Assembly: GCA_024449915.1 (NCBI GenBank)
Contig: JAMZAV010000053.1
Coordinates: 703,999-767,998, forward strand
Reading direction: 5' to 3'
Source: Sweltsa coloradensis
Taxonomy: Eukaryota; Arthropoda; Insecta; Plecoptera; Chloroperlidae
DNA length: 64,000 nucleotides
Shown here: one piece after another, positions 1 through 12,887 of the stretch
Numbering within the stretch: the stretch's first letter is position 1
Layout: each line of letters begins with the position of its first letter
Notes under the pieces: generated by a model
The model's input: the letters and a program-made list of their open reading frames with translations, nothing else
What the model was told of the DNA's origin: nothing
Databases searched by the model: none
Translations under genes and position numbers: made by a program

Positions 1-2074
1 GTATAATGAATACACATTTAACGTGTATTTCTAACCTTATTAGTTTTAATAATAATAGCATTCGTTGAGCGTTTGAGAAGTAAGGTAACTACAAATATTT
101 TTTTCTCGTAAATAGTGGGCTTTTTGCTATGATAAATTGCATTTCTACCAACATGCAGGTTTTGCATATAGATTTAGTTTTGTCCGTGCGTTGTTACTGC
201 CAAGCACGTTTCAAGAACGTATCTCCCAGTGTTTTATTCACTGCTAATTCTTTCATTGCCTTCCACAAAGAGATATATTATTGCATAATACTTGCATTAC
301 ACTTCATCATAACGCTCTTCTCACTTACTCTTATTTGCTATTGCATTCTTTCTTGTAACCGGTTGTTTATTGGATGGAAAACATCATTTCCATGTATAAA
401 AAAATTCTAGCCTAGATGTGGTTGAAAAGTAGACATTAAATTATTTCAATGCATAAGTTTCGATGATCGAATGAATGACGTTTCAGAATTAATAGTACTG
501 TAGACAATATTTGTTGTTTTCTACAATAATTTCATGTTTATATTTTCACTGTAGGCTTATCAAATCGTTTCAAACTTCATCAAGCGTAACGCCCCAATGA
601 CTAACAAACTTGATCACATTCTTATAAAATACTTTTCATTAAATCTGCAATTATTAACCATAATTGTTCTATTATTCCATCACTCGATTGAAAAAACTTT
701 TAATTCTGGGGTGGCACACACAACAAAGCAAGAGAGGCAGATAAACCACTTGTATGTTATTGTTTTGTTTTTTAGATTGGTATTTTGGTCCGCATTCTAC
801 TTAATTGAGGTAGGGTATTTGAAATTATTTACCGTTTCAAGCGTGCATCATAAAAAATATCAGAATAATGTAACCACTTACAAATTGTGATTTTACGATC
901 AAAATAATGAGGATAGAAAGTTAAATTCAATTTGTGTGAATTAAGCTAAATGTTTAAGCTTCTATATTCATCCTTGGCACAAGAAATTGATTTGACATTT
1001 CAGAACTCGTTTGAAAATAATTCTGACCCTTAGTAAATTGATACTAATTTAGTCCAAGATGGTGCTTAGATAAATTTGTACTGTTTATAGGTTAATATCC
1101 ATTTCAAATATTACATTCACAACTTATATGGTCAAAATATCTAATTTCTTTTAATTAGCCTTCAAGAGAGGAATAGACAAAGTTTAACTGCTTCTAGAAT
1201 GTAAACTTTCCTACTTCGCTCTCTCACAAAGCGTCAATATTGACACTTCACGACAATTACTTAGCAATTGTTAAATAACTGAAATAAACCTTCTAACTTC
1301 TTTGTTATTTGCAATTTCTTTCGGTTGTGATATTCATATTCGTACTATTTTATCTAGTATAGACAAACCCTTCTAATTAGTCGGACAGATCTAGCATAGA
1401 AACGTGCGAGTGACGGCGTGGCCTAGCTAGAACCAACGGCCTTGGCGCCAACACAAGGAGAACTAGTCTCGATTACCACGGGTTTTTAGAAACATAAGTG
1501 AATATTACCTCATTATAAATATTGGTAATATGGCTGGTGTGGAAAAAAGTCACTCTTTTTATAGATGAATATTTCTATCACTTTGGTATCTTCTCGAGCT
1601 TTCTGTATTCACTTGCGTATTAGAACGTTATACTTCCCTTAGAAGAATTGCGACTCAAAGACAATTGCGTTGCCTGCTTTAAAATCTCTGGCAATCTGTG
1701 TCCAAAACTAATTCACAAACTGTTTTTCTCTTAAAATGTGGAATTTGTTAATGTTTTAATCCTTAAACTCATAAATTAATTCTTTAAAGGCATCAACAAT
1801 AGTAAAAATATGCACACTTTTAAGGTATAATTGAAGCATGGTGCGTTTGGTTATGAGTTCAAAAAAGTAAATGCATTTTTTTTTAAATGTTGTGTAATCA
1901 ATTAAGAACCCAAAAGGAATGTTATGTATTACATTTTTCAAAGGGCTTATAATGAACTATCTTCAAGCTTTTTAGAATGCGTGTGCGTGGGCGTACCTTG
2001 GTGGACCAAGATATTGTCTTGTTGGTTGTTTTCACTTTATTTATACACATTTTGCACCTCCACTTGTATATAAA

Positions 2075-2552
2075 CAGTTTTGGGGAGGAACGCGTTCCTT
2101 TTTCAGGAACTTTTGTGGAAACGCGTTCCTTTTCTTAGATCGGGATCTTGTAACGTCAAAGTTACTATTTCGTGGGAACTTAGAACGAATTTAACGTTTC
2201 TTTATAAGTTCCTTTCGTCGTCGTAATCCCGTCCAATTCCAGTAGCTGATATCGTAAACGGCAGTGTGAAAATAGCAATGTGACATTTTGTGTTTTTGAA
2301 TATGGCGCCACCCTCGACAGATGGCCTGGGACTAAATAAGTGTAACGATAAATTAACTCATTTCACATTTAATATTGTTTAAATCAGTGATGGTATAAGG
2401 AACGTAAAAGGAACTAAGTTCCTTTTGAGGAACGAGGAACGTTTCAGTTTATTTTTTTATAGAAAAGGAACGAGGAACGTCTCAGTTCCTTTTTAGGCAG
2501 AAGTAACTTAACTTTTCAAAGTTCCTTTTTTGGGGGAACGTGCGCAAGACTG
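2075..2552. mobile_element. hAT-type MITE with 8-bp target duplication
   Basis: The 478-bp element starts CAGTTTTG and ends CAAGACTG, and is flanked on both sides by TATATAAA (2067-2074 and 2553-2560). Exact 8-bp duplications and CAG...CTG ends are the hallmark of the hAT superfamily. It encodes nothing. Its interior carries many copies of GGAAC/GTTCC words, including the palindrome GGAACGCGTTCC, concentrated toward both ends as expected of subterminal transposase sites. Confidence 0.75.
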
Positions 2553-3689
2553 TATATAAAAATAACTTTTCACCTTTCATAAATGAATTTGTTTGCACAA
2601 TTACATTCCGTACAAGTTATGTTATGCCTATATAAAGCGTGTTAAAACGATATAATAAAAAACGGTTTACCATAGAGACTTCGTCAGACAGGATTCGAGA
2701 CTGCGTACTTTTGACTAGAGTTCCGCACACTAAAATATAACTTTTTTTTCTTTCTGAGACTGGACACGAGCATGCATCCTCTCATTGTATTAGTCTGTAG
2801 CTTACTCCTATTCTGTTGGTGGCCGATAAAAGTTCAGGGCGTTTGAGATTACGATTCCTAGCACCGGCAGTGCTTTTAAAGGCCGAATCGCCTTGATCGC
2901 GAAGTGAATACCGGAATTGACTCCTTCAATACATTTCCCACAATTTTTCGAAGCTGTTGAGTTTAAAGCTGTTGAAATCACCGGCTAGAAGTTTGCTAGG
3001 TTATTTCTCGGAATTTTCTTGCTTTTTAACAATCCGTTGCCATGGAATTTGCCGGGAACTTTAACGAATCACACAGTTTATGTGTTTCAATATAATAACA
3101 TAACCCTTAAATCGTCGGACTTATTCTAGGCTAATTGATTTCACCCAACTGACAGCAGATAGCGATAACTTTAATCATGAATGTCATAGTATGGATGTGA
3201 GGGCTTGTAGGATCACTGCCATTTGTAAATTCTGTTTGAAATATTAAAGATTTAAATAAGTTTCAGAATTGTCACCTTTATTTCTGTAGTATAATTAAAT
3301 AATAGCGATATTTTTGATGTAATCAGGGAATGGAAACTAGGACCCCAGGCCTGTTATGTAGCTTTAATGAAACTTGGGAAAGGTTCGATCCTGTCGGGAC
3401 ATTTCGACGTAATTTATTACTGCCTTACTACAGCAGCTACTAAATGTTTCATGCTTATTTATAATGCTTGTGTTATTAATCTTTTACCTGCTGCAATATG
3501 AAAACAAACCGTTTTGGAGCGATGAGTTAATTTATCAATGATGGTCTTTGTAGGCTGCGAGCTAGCTTGTACGGTGGATCACTGCTATAACCCCTAAACT
3601 GCACGTGATTAAAGGTTTTTCAACGTACAAGTTAATTCGTACAACCTTTATTCCGGTTGTATGTATATATATGAAGGAATAGCAATATT

Positions 3690-3800
3690 CGAAAATATGT
3701 ATCCCGACCGGGAATCGAACCCGGGCCCTCTGCTCTTATGTAGCTATGAGACCAAAGGCGGAGGACCAGGGTTCGATCCCTGGTCGGGACACATATTTCG
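3690..3800. repeat. Hairpin of two head-on tRNA-like T-arm sequences
   Basis: The left arm (from CGAAAATATGTATCCCGACC) is the reverse complement of the right arm (GGTCGGGACACATATTTCG). Each arm contains a B-box-like GGTTCGATCC or its complement. The right half resembles a SINE fragment at 3345-3425 that shares the word GTCGGGACA followed by TTTCGAC. It mimics a 7-bp acceptor stem, but the D and anticodon arms are absent, so it is a repeat and not a tRNA. Confidence 0.6.
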
Positions 3801-6772
3801 ACTATTGTTCTTACTTTATACCCTTACTTACAGCAGGCTTACATATAATGCTTATAATGCTTTTAATGCTTATAATGCTGTTGTTGTTTTATTGAAATTT
3901 GTTTTACCCATCCCTTGAAAATGAAAACCTAGTTTTCCGAAAAGTTGGGAGTAATTATATTGAGTTTTATAACATTGTGCGTGATATTTTCCGTAAAGCT
4001 AGTGAAACATTAAACCACGGATCACGAAAGCTTAAAACAAAACATATAATATATAAGGGCTGGACAGAAACCTTCACAACTGCAACATTACTCTTTTACA
4101 CTCTTATTTGTTTATTTATCAATGTTATTTAAAAACAAGAAGTGCGTAAATATAGAAGTGTTGTTTGGGGAAATAAATATTCTGTTTTAACCTGGATTTA
4201 TTCATAAATGGGCGAGTGTACAACTTTGCCCAATTAACCTAGAACCGCATCTAATAAAATGGTGACAACAGGTTGTTTACAACTCATTACAAACAAAATT
4301 ATGCCCTGCTTTCTGTTTATAATAAAATTATAATCAAGGTTTTTAGGAGTTATAAAATGTAATCGTCCACTCATTTTTTCCACCATTGTGCAGTTTCCAC
4401 AAATGTACAGCCTCGCGTTTCTATATAGGTCACTGTGCTCTAGTGCACCTATATCAATGATGAGTAAATCTATCACTATGACAGCCTATTGGCTCGTGTA
4501 TCTTGGCAGTTACCCATGTTACGATAACCCCACCTGATTGGGGTCAAGGTAGGTGTTTTAAATGCACAAGACCAGTGTAGCAGGAGCGTCTGCAATCGCT
4601 GTTGAAAGAGGGATTGCCTAGGCGCGAAAGTCGACTGCACATAGCACGCTCGCATACGACAGTTGTAGACACACTTGCCAGCTAAGAAAATTAATTTTTT
4701 TAAATTCAAATATAAAATAACATTAGATACTTGTGTTTGATTGGTTTATGTCAAGTTTAATTGAATTAATATGAAGAGTAATTAAATTACAATTATTATG
4801 TGTTTTGACACTTTCTGTTTTGCAACCAGCGGATCACAGTTGCGTGAAAAGTCTGTTAACCGCCGACTCAGTTAGTGGCCCCATTACTTCATGAAATCAA
4901 CTTTCGATGTTACATTAATTATCAGTCATCTATCCATGACAGATTTCAATATACAGGTATCAATTCTGTAAGTAATACGTTATATATTGCCAATCAATGT
5001 TTAATTACTAGTCGGTACAGCTTATGGCTATTAGAAATGTATCTCATAGCCATGGAATAAGTATCTCCCAAATAAACATCCTTCCTATAATTATTAGTCA
5101 TGAAATTTTCTTTAGTAAGAAACCGCTTTACATAAACAAAAATATTTTGTATTTAAATCTCTACGAGAAAATGAATGTTGCTAAATTCATAATTACAATA
5201 CAATTACATTAGCTATCCAATAACTTGAAATTCATATAAAATTGAAAAAAAAATATTCTTAAATTAATAAGGTTATGTATTGCAGATAATATGGCGCATC
5301 AATAACAACTACACATCAATATATTGCCAACCTTAGAAAACAAATACTTTCTTCCACTGGTATTAATACTTTCGTCAATAAGCCCAGTTAATTAATACCA
5401 GCTATTAATTCTAAACTATTGCTAAAGACTTTTAATTGTTTAGAGTAGCGTCTGACCTGTGTTTGTGTGTTCGTCATGACACTGTTGAATCGGTCTCGAC
5501 GTTTCTTGTGGCGTACAACATCGATCAACAATTCAACATTACCAACACATGCACGGTGAAAGCCTACACATCTCATCTTCATTTATTACTTGTCAATTTT
5601 TGGCATTGATCAGCAATTTCTGCCTTTGTGTGGTTACGAGTAAGTTCGACATAGTAAACGCCGTCTAATGGTTTATATTAACAAATGCAACACAATACAA
5701 TGCAGATGTATTGGAGCTATAAGAGAAAGGTACAGATTGGCATCGTTGATCGGTGATCTGTACTCAGACAAGATCATGCCTCAAAGAAACAGACGGAAGC
5801 CATCATAACCGTCGGCCAAACAGAGAAAGTCATATTTACTCATATTAGTCAACTGAAGACTACATTACTTCAATTCATACTTTGCATCTCAGTGTAAGGT
5901 AAAATTCGTCTAACCTTCACTTACTTGACCTATTTTCATTAGAATGGTCGTTAATTATAATTTAACTCATGGCGACGAGTTATTTCAATTTGTAGCAATA
6001 TCTTTCAATTTTACCAAACTCGCTTCCCGTACAATGTTAGGTACCGCTTCCTTTGTATTATTGCTTTCCTGTGAGCCTTCAAAAGCGTAACGATTCGGCT
6101 ACCAATTCGCTGTTGTTCATTAATTAGACTTGTTAATTATTTAATAAAATCTCGTTAACAAAATGCACACAATTTATGAATTCACCAATCAAAAACTTTA
6201 ATTTGGGTTTATTAAAATAAATAATAGTAATTATACCTTTGCATTGATAAATCTAACAGATTTAAGAGTACCTCCATTATTGTTCTTGATTGACTTACAC
6301 AATAGTCATAACTGAATTTCGGTTGTTTTAACGTTGGAAAAGCCTTGTCTCCTTCGTCAGAATGACTAATATTAGTTTCTCTATCTTATTCAGTTATAAA
6401 AACTTATTTGCAAACTTTTAAATTAAACTTACGACGTTATGTAGGCAAGCAAGATATCACTGTAAATGGTTAGGCCCACTACTCAATCGTTGATGTATCT
6501 ATTTACTAAATAGTAAAGATAGCTCTTACCATGAAGGTTACATGAGTTGGGACGATAGCGAAAGTGAAGATACTGAGAGTGTGGTAAGACGAGAAAGAAA
6601 CGTGGTTTTCTGTATCTACAGGTGGGCCGCTGCTTATTGGGGCACAACGTTTCCCCACCCCATTATTATTATATTATATGTTTTCAAATAATCCATCGTC
6701 AAGTGTCGTGTTACATTTCTACACATCCTGCACATATTATCTAAATTGAAAATAATTAATATCAATTATTAA

Positions 6773-6885
6773 TTGTATTGAAATACCTAGATTATGAATT
6801 AATCTTATTGGAATATTTGGCAAAAATCAATTGATGGCCAATATTCAAATAAGATCAATTCATGGTGTATAATTTCAATAGTTTT
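6773..6885. repeat. Short AT-rich foldback
   Basis: An imperfect inverted repeat of about 50-bp arms (ATTGAAATACCTAGATTATG pairing with the complement of CATGGTGTATAATTTCAATA) around the centre CAATTGATGGCC. Probably a small MITE. No target duplication was identified. Confidence 0.5.
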
Positions 6886-7218
6886 TAGCAAGGTTTGCAA
6901 CAAACAAGTTGAAAGAGTCGAGTTACCAAGGACCAGTGGTCATTGCAAGGCCAGTACTGTCTACCCTTTCTAACTGCACCCTTTCCAACTGCACTTACTA
7001 CTTATCAAAGAAACTCACTTAATAGTTTTATTAAAATATCTCTTTCTCTTGGTTAGTTTGGAGATAAAATCTTGGACCAAACAAACTACTATCACAATCA
7101 TCTCTTGCGTTTTTTTTTACGAAACGCACTAGTCGTTTCTAGGGTAAGATAACTTGGACATAGGCCACTCTCACGCAGCACCTTAATCACATCCTAAGCG
7201 ACAATGTTGTTAATATTA

Positions 7219-7408
7219 TTTCTACACATCATTGCCTTCCACCTCCTTATGAGTAAAAACGATTTTGTGACATATCGTTCGATGTACGATTTTTATGTCA
7301 TACGGTACAAAATATTATTGTTTTTTCGAAAAAGATCGTACATCGAACGATATTTCAGAAAATAGTTTTTTCTTTATAAGAAGGCGCGAAGGCAATGATG
7401 TTTAGAAA
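7219..7408. mobile_element. Foldback MITE, 190 bp
   Basis: The ends TTTCTACACATCATTGCCTTC and GAAGGCAATGATGTTTAGAAA are inverted copies. Further in, ATCGTTCGATGTACGAT pairs with ATCGTACATCGAACGAT. The arms are about 70-80 bp around a short loop. Non-coding; superfamily not assigned. Confidence 0.65.
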
Positions 7409-7924
7409 CTATTTAAAATCGTCGCTCAAAATTAAGTGTAGCACCTGACTCATTTGTTCCAAAATTAGCATATAATGGCTGACAAGGACGTGACCCCGAC
7501 CCAAAAAATAAAAATATTTGTTTTGCTGTTATATTCAAGACCCTCTTTAATTTTGCTAAGGTTTAAGTTATCTTACTTTTACTTTTAAAATATCGGTTAG
7601 AGGGCGATACAATAGCCATAAGGCTCCAATTAGGCTTAAACGTAATGTTGTTACAAATTAAATGTTCATGTTTCTAGCTGTCCAACTCGGTTGACAATAG
7701 TAGTATATCAACGCATTATATCGGCAGATAAGCGTTTTTTCTTCAAAAAAAATTAAAACGTTCTAAAAAATGTCGTGGGAAACAATTCCAGGGTCAATTA
7801 TTACATGTCCCTCTTCAGTTGTACAAATATGTATTTTGGAGTAAGGAAAGGTTTAAAGGGAATGGTAAAGGGCTGTTTAATAGGAGACAGTCTAATGCAT
7901 TTGCAATTATGACTGATGAAAACT

Positions 7925-8345
7925 TAGGATAAAACTGTGTGGATTGCCAGTGGTGGGGTTTGAACCTGCGACCTCCCGAAACAGAGTACATCGCATTGCG
8001 CTTGTGATTCTTCATTCAGACATGATACATGAGAAGTTGCAAACTGGCAAACTTCAAGATTCAACCATGCTTTGTTATTGAGATGTTACGATAGTGAAGT
8101 TGAGTAAAAAAAAACAAATAATAATTCATTTTGATTTCACTAATTATAAAAATAATAATGATGATGATTTTTGTTGCTTAACTTCTCTATTGATGCACTA
8201 AGACTATTTGAGACGATAAGTGGTGATAGATGACGATTACGGACAAAAACACATGCCCTTTGCGGTGTTCGAACCCACGTCTTCGTAGAGCCATGCGCTA
8301 GGACTAGCGCCCTATGTGCCACCGCGGACGGCGATTTCACTGCTA
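7925..8345 (-). repeat. Two tRNA-like SINE heads, minus strand
   Basis: Read on the minus strand, 7925-8015 contains a B-box-like GGTTCAAACCC after TCGGGAGGTCGCA, and 8240-8335 contains GTGGCACATAGGGCGCTAG and then GGGTTCGAACACC, close to Pol III A and B boxes. Acceptor stems do not pair, so these are SINE heads, not functional tRNAs. Confidence 0.45.
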
Positions 8346-8469
8346 AAACGCACAATCAATTTTATCAAAGGATGTATTACATCATAGGCCTATACTTGTA
8401 AATCGTGTTAAACAGTAAGTAGGCACTAACTTAACGTATTTAAAATGAAGTCCAATTAATAAATGATAA

Positions 8470-8570
8470 GTACGTATGTCAGAAATTCCGGGACCGGAGG
8501 TTGTAGGTTCGATTACGGTCGTAGACAATCTGCTGAGCAGATTCTGCTCTGAAGTGATTCACGATTTCAC
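8470..8570 (+). repeat. tRNA-like SINE fragment
   Basis: The motif GGTTGTAGGTTCGATTACGG resembles a B box after a GGAC(C)GGAGG segment. It is degraded, with no recognisable A box or body. Confidence 0.3.
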
Positions 8571-8685
8571 AGTCTTGAAAACAAAAGTCGATAAACATCC
8601 CTGAATATATTTCTTCTCTACATTCCAATCACGGAAATATGGTATTGTTAGAATACATCAAAGTTTTTCTTTAAGTATTTGTTAA

Positions 8686-9249
8686 TTGGATGAGCGAAGC
8701 GAAGACTTCAATTTCACTGACCCCCCAAAAAATTTACTCTGGTGTTTTTTTTTTTTTTTGCCTGTTTGTTTGCTTTCTACCGGGCAAACGGCATATCCGA
8801 TCTTGATGAAAATTGGAGGGGACCTTCGAAAATGGTGTATTGTTTTTGGGTACAATCGAAGAAATATTTCTCATGAATATCGTACTTTTACGATTTTTTC
8901 GATTTTTTGTGCGATATTTTCGTGTCATTTGGGCCAATTCTGACCAAACGGGTGGGGCTACAACGTTCATATTATACATGGACATTAAGGTTATGGTGAT
9001 GTAGTACCTTTTTAAATAAAAAGTTGAAAAAGTTAGACAGAATCCATAGAAATAAAGCTTTTAATATAAGTTTTGTACGGTAAATAATAACAATTGACAA
9101 GTAACAATAGAAACTTGACAACAATCACCTACAATGCGTAGGCAGCAAAGCAAAGCACTTGCAAAAGTAAAGATATCCCACGCAAACTAAAACTTAAAAA
9201 AGCTCATCCATCAACGCGACTAAAAAAAGCGTTTGTGAAGCTTCCTAGT
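8686..9249 (+). mobile_element. Helentron-like non-autonomous element, copy A
   Basis: Begins TTGGATGAGCGAAGCGAAG and ends with a hairpin (AACGC...GCGTT) followed by GAAGCTTCCTAGT. The GGATGAGC word at the start reappears inverted (GCTCATCC) about 40 bp before the end as a subterminal inverted repeat. The CTAG terminus after a hairpin fits Helitrons, and the subterminal repeats fit the Helentron/HINE branch. It matches copy B in reverse orientation along its whole length. No coding capacity. Confidence 0.6.
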
Positions 9250-10317
9250 ACGAGCAAGTACATAGTGTTTATTTTGCATTGGTTTTTGGTTTCAATTTTG
9301 CATAGCTTACAGTATGTTATTTCATTTGGATTTGTCTATAAACACAGCTCTTATTATCAGCATAACTTATATGTGATTTCCGGATGGATGCCATACGTTC
9401 CCATTGTGTTTGACTCCTCAAGTAAATCCTTGATCATAAAATGGAAATATATAATAAGAGTTGTTATTGACAATAGTTCGAATAAAAAAAATCTTGCATA
9501 ATAATGCTGAGAACACATTCATGGTCACGGGGGCCAATTAATATGCGCATTGCCGAGAACTGTTTATACGACATACATTCAAGAATGTTATTGTTTATAT
9601 AAATAATAATGCAAACATTATTTTGTGGCGTGTCTTTAATAATCATATAAATAATTACAAACGTCGTTTCGCCATTAAAATAGCTGACATGAAGTAATGG
9701 CAATACACTTCAAATAATAAACGTGTGACTTATCAACATGATTAGTTTAGAAATAAATAAGTTACAATTAAACTTAAACTAAAGAATCGAAGATGTATTC
9801 ATTTATACGTAAGTTCTAAGTCCTTTCCACGCTTGAAACTCGTATAATTTGTGATAGCTAGTTCGACACCCATCACCGAAATTAATCTATCTCTAGCTCG
9901 GGCAACACATGTATGTATTAGAAAGGGAAATTAACAAAACACCTCACGTATTCTGCGTGAAATGTTTTATGGAGGGGTTACACAGAAGACTAGGCCTCGG
10001 TTGCATTGACCTGAAATGCCGAGCAGGCTTGCGATATCAGCTGATATCACTCAAGCATTCTTTCTTTGTGGTAAGAACACAGCAGCTCTTTGCCAGGTGA
10101 GAAAGAGCATAACATTTGTATTGTTACTATCTTACTAGACAACTGAACAACTGGTCTGCCGAATTTCTCTCCACAAGAAGTAGTAAAAGCTTAGTTAGAG
10201 TTTTGTATATTATTATATAATACATTTCGTTTTCGTGGCTTGAAGAAGGCCTATTAGAATCGAAATAAACATAAATTTGTTATAAAACATTTGAGACTTT
10301 CGCGGCCCTAATATATT

Positions 10318-10909
10318 ACTAGGAAAACGCTAAAGTCCCGTCGCGATGATGGATGAGCTTTTTAAAGTTTTTAGTTTGCGTGGGATATCTTTACTTTTGC
10401 AAGTGCTTTGTTTTGTTGCCTACGCATTGTAGGTGATTGTTGTCAAGTTTCTATTGTTTTTTGTCAATTGGTATTATTTACCGTAAAAACTTATATTAAA
10501 AGCTTTATTTCTATGGATTCTGGCTAACTTTTTCAACTTTTTCTTTCAAAAGGTACTACATCACCATAATCTTAATGTCCATGTGAAATATGAACGTTGT
10601 AGCCCCACCCGTTTGGTCAGAATCGGCCCAAATGTCACGAAAATATCGCACTAAAAATCGAAAAAATCGTAAAAGTGCGATATTCAACGAGAAATATTTC
10701 TTCGATTGTACCCAAAAAGGTGGCACGTCTAAGTTCAGAGATTATGAAGGTCCCCTTCAATTTTCATCAAGATCGCATATGCTGTTTGCCCGGAATCGTG
10801 CGAACAAACAGACAAAAAACAAACAAAAAAAAACAAACACACACACAAAACAACCGAGCTAAATTTTTGGTGGGTCAGTGAAATTGAAGTCTTCGCTTCG
10901 CTCATCCAA
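10318..10909 (-). mobile_element. Helentron-like non-autonomous element, copy B
   Basis: Minus-strand relative of copy A. On the + strand it starts ACTAGGAAAACGC, the complement of the 3' hairpin end, and finishes CTTCGCTTCGCTCATCCAA. The inner blocks CGATCTTGATGAAAATTG, GGGTACAATCGAAGAAATAT and TAAAGCTTTTAATATAAG-type segments match copy A. Copies A and B face each other across about 1.1 kb and could pair as a large hairpin. Confidence 0.6.
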
Positions 10910-10915
10910 AAAAAG

Positions 10916-11226
10916 GTGTGAAACGGGTCATTTCGCCGCGTCGCGTGTTTACACTTACTAGTGTGTGAGTTCGACATTTCGGAACCACTATATGGGTTCC
11001 ATCTTCAGGACGACTGATTGCTGAAAATGCGTTTGCTCGCACGTGATCAACCCCATTGCCATTGGGCAAGGTATTCAAACACGATCCCGAACGAGAAAGG
11101 CCAGGAGGAAACGCATTTACAGCAATCAGTCGTCCTGAAGATGGAACCCACAGTGGTTGCGAAACGTCGAACTTCCACACAAGTAAGTGTAAACACGCGA
11201 CGCGGCAAAATGACAGGTTTCACAAC
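10916..11226. mobile_element. Penelope-like inverted terminal repeats
   Basis: Arms of about 120 bp: 10916-11034 (GTGTGAAACGGGTCATTTCG to AATGCGTTT) is inverted at 11109-11226. Each arm contains GTCCTGAAGATGGAACC, then GGTTCC or GGTTGC, then GAAA and GTCGAAC, and ends in CACGCGACGCGGC. This word order (CTGAAGA, hairpin, GAAA) resembles the hammerhead-type core reported in Penelope-like retroelement termini. No reverse transcriptase or GIY-YIG sequence lies between the arms. Confidence 0.5.
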
Positions 11227-12189
11227 TTTTTCATAAATAAGTTTGTTTATTTCGTTATAAGACAATTATTGGAGTGACTCATTTTCGATGTTTCTGGACC
11301 GCTTGGTGTCCCGTCCTCAAGACAGTGTCATCCAAGATCGGGAAAAACATACTAGCCTCCACTAGTATATTTTATATTTTACTAGTATAAGTATTTTTCT
11401 TTCTTGGGTATCATCAATAACTGCTGGATAATATGTATATGGATTGATTGAAAATTTTTTGCTTTGGGCCTCAATTTTTGACGATGCTTTTCGATATTTT
11501 TAGTGGATACAGTTTAAGATGGAAATGTCACGTGCCACTAATGGCAAAGCCAGTGGGTCTATTTGACACTGAAACGACAAGTTGTATATCAATGCAGAGA
11601 ACTTTTGAAAATAGAAAAACTCGTACGCAGCGCTGTAGTCTTAACTGTTCTGCGTGACATAGAAGCGAATGTTAGTCCTGGGGTTCTATCTACTATGTTG
11701 GTAATGCTGATTGATTTGTTTAAGAATAAGTTACTCTATTTACAAAGTTCTCACCATCGGTCGACAAGTTGTCGCTTGAGCTAATAAATATGCCCTCAAG
11801 ATTGAATCTGAATTACATGATATAACTATACGGATTGTGAAACCATCGTCTATTGATCAATACCCATGCCCCTGACTTTATATGATCTCAAGCATTGTAG
11901 AGAAGATAATTATTATCGAGGTTATTTAAAGATTATGATGAAGATATGAGGAAAAATTAACACTACTCTTGACTAAAATAACAAGGAAACCTATAATAAG
12001 GGCTGCACAAGAAAATTTAGATCCAATTTCCTCCGCCAATCTAAAGTCAATTATTATAACAACTTCAAAACAGTATATTCGTGTAAAGAAATCTCATTTA
12101 ATTAAACGAATAAAAGTGGTTCGTTGCTTCTATTGAGTATGTAGTAGTAGTATCTATCTATTGTCAATGCAGAAGAAAAGAAGGTACAT

Positions 12190-12350
12190 AGTTTTCTTCC
12201 GGTTCAGACATGCCTTTTTACCTTCTTAAATATTCAACTTATTATTACCGTTCATGTAAACGTTGCTTTGGAACCGCCCTAAAGCACATACGTAATGGGG
12301 TAAAAATCCTCCCTACTGAAAATCAGTTCTAGTAACATAGACTAAACTAA
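12190..12350 (+). repeat. SINE family 2 fragment, internally deleted
   Basis: GTAAACGTTGCTTTGGAACCG, then GCACATACGTA, then the tail ACTGAAAATCAGTT match the body and tail of the full SINE at 50.2-50.6 kb, but the roughly 150 bp between body and tail is missing. Confidence 0.5.
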
Positions 12351-12684
12351 AGTGTTTTAAATTAAATTAATTAATTTTATAACAATGAATTCATTTGCAT
12401 TGCGTAGAGTAATCAGTGTTTGCTTGCCTGTGTAAGGAAGGAATCCAAATAACAATAAGTTAAATCGATTATGAATGATTATTACTGGTAAATTCATCTC
12501 GCTTTTCATTAGTTTTAAAAGTAATGCGAGAGATGATACCTGCACCCACTTCTTGGGTTCTGTTTCAGTGACTGCGCGTGGTGCTCACCTTGGGCTGGCG
12601 CTGGATAAACATATCCGTCTAGTTAAGGTTACACAGAAGTCATAAAAAATAGTTAAGTCTTTTTGCGTGTTTCCGTTTGTAAAA

Positions 12685-12745
12685 CATATACATTGAAAAA
12701 CAAGTCTACCCACTCAGTAACATAACTGATTTTCAGTGAGCTATA
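12685..12745 (-). repeat. SINE family 2 tail, minus strand
   Basis: GTCTACCCACTCAGTAACAT, then AACTGATTTTCAGTG, is the complement of the family 2 tail seen at about 50576-50612. Confidence 0.55.
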
Positions 12746-12833
12746 TTTGAAATTTTGTTTATTTGTTACTGATGTATAAATAAATGCTAGCTTAAATATA
12801 TAAAATTGACCATAACAAAGTTAAAGCTCTATG

Positions 12834-12887
12834 GAAAAATACAAAAAAGTCCAATCAGTTGAAAAATACAAAAAAGTCCAATCAGTT
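12834..12887. repeat. 27-bp tandem duplication
   Basis: The 27-bp unit beginning GAAAAATACAAAAAAGTCC occurs twice without mismatch, head to tail. The exact identity implies a recent slippage event. Confidence 0.85.

Noticed and set aside
129..890. ORFs of 93 and 97 aa on the + strand
   Set aside because: Composition matches the surrounding non-coding DNA. No recognisable motif or flanking signals.
3702..3790. tRNA gene with a perfect 7-bp acceptor stem
   Set aside because: The 5' half is simply the inverted T-arm region. There are no D or anticodon arms.
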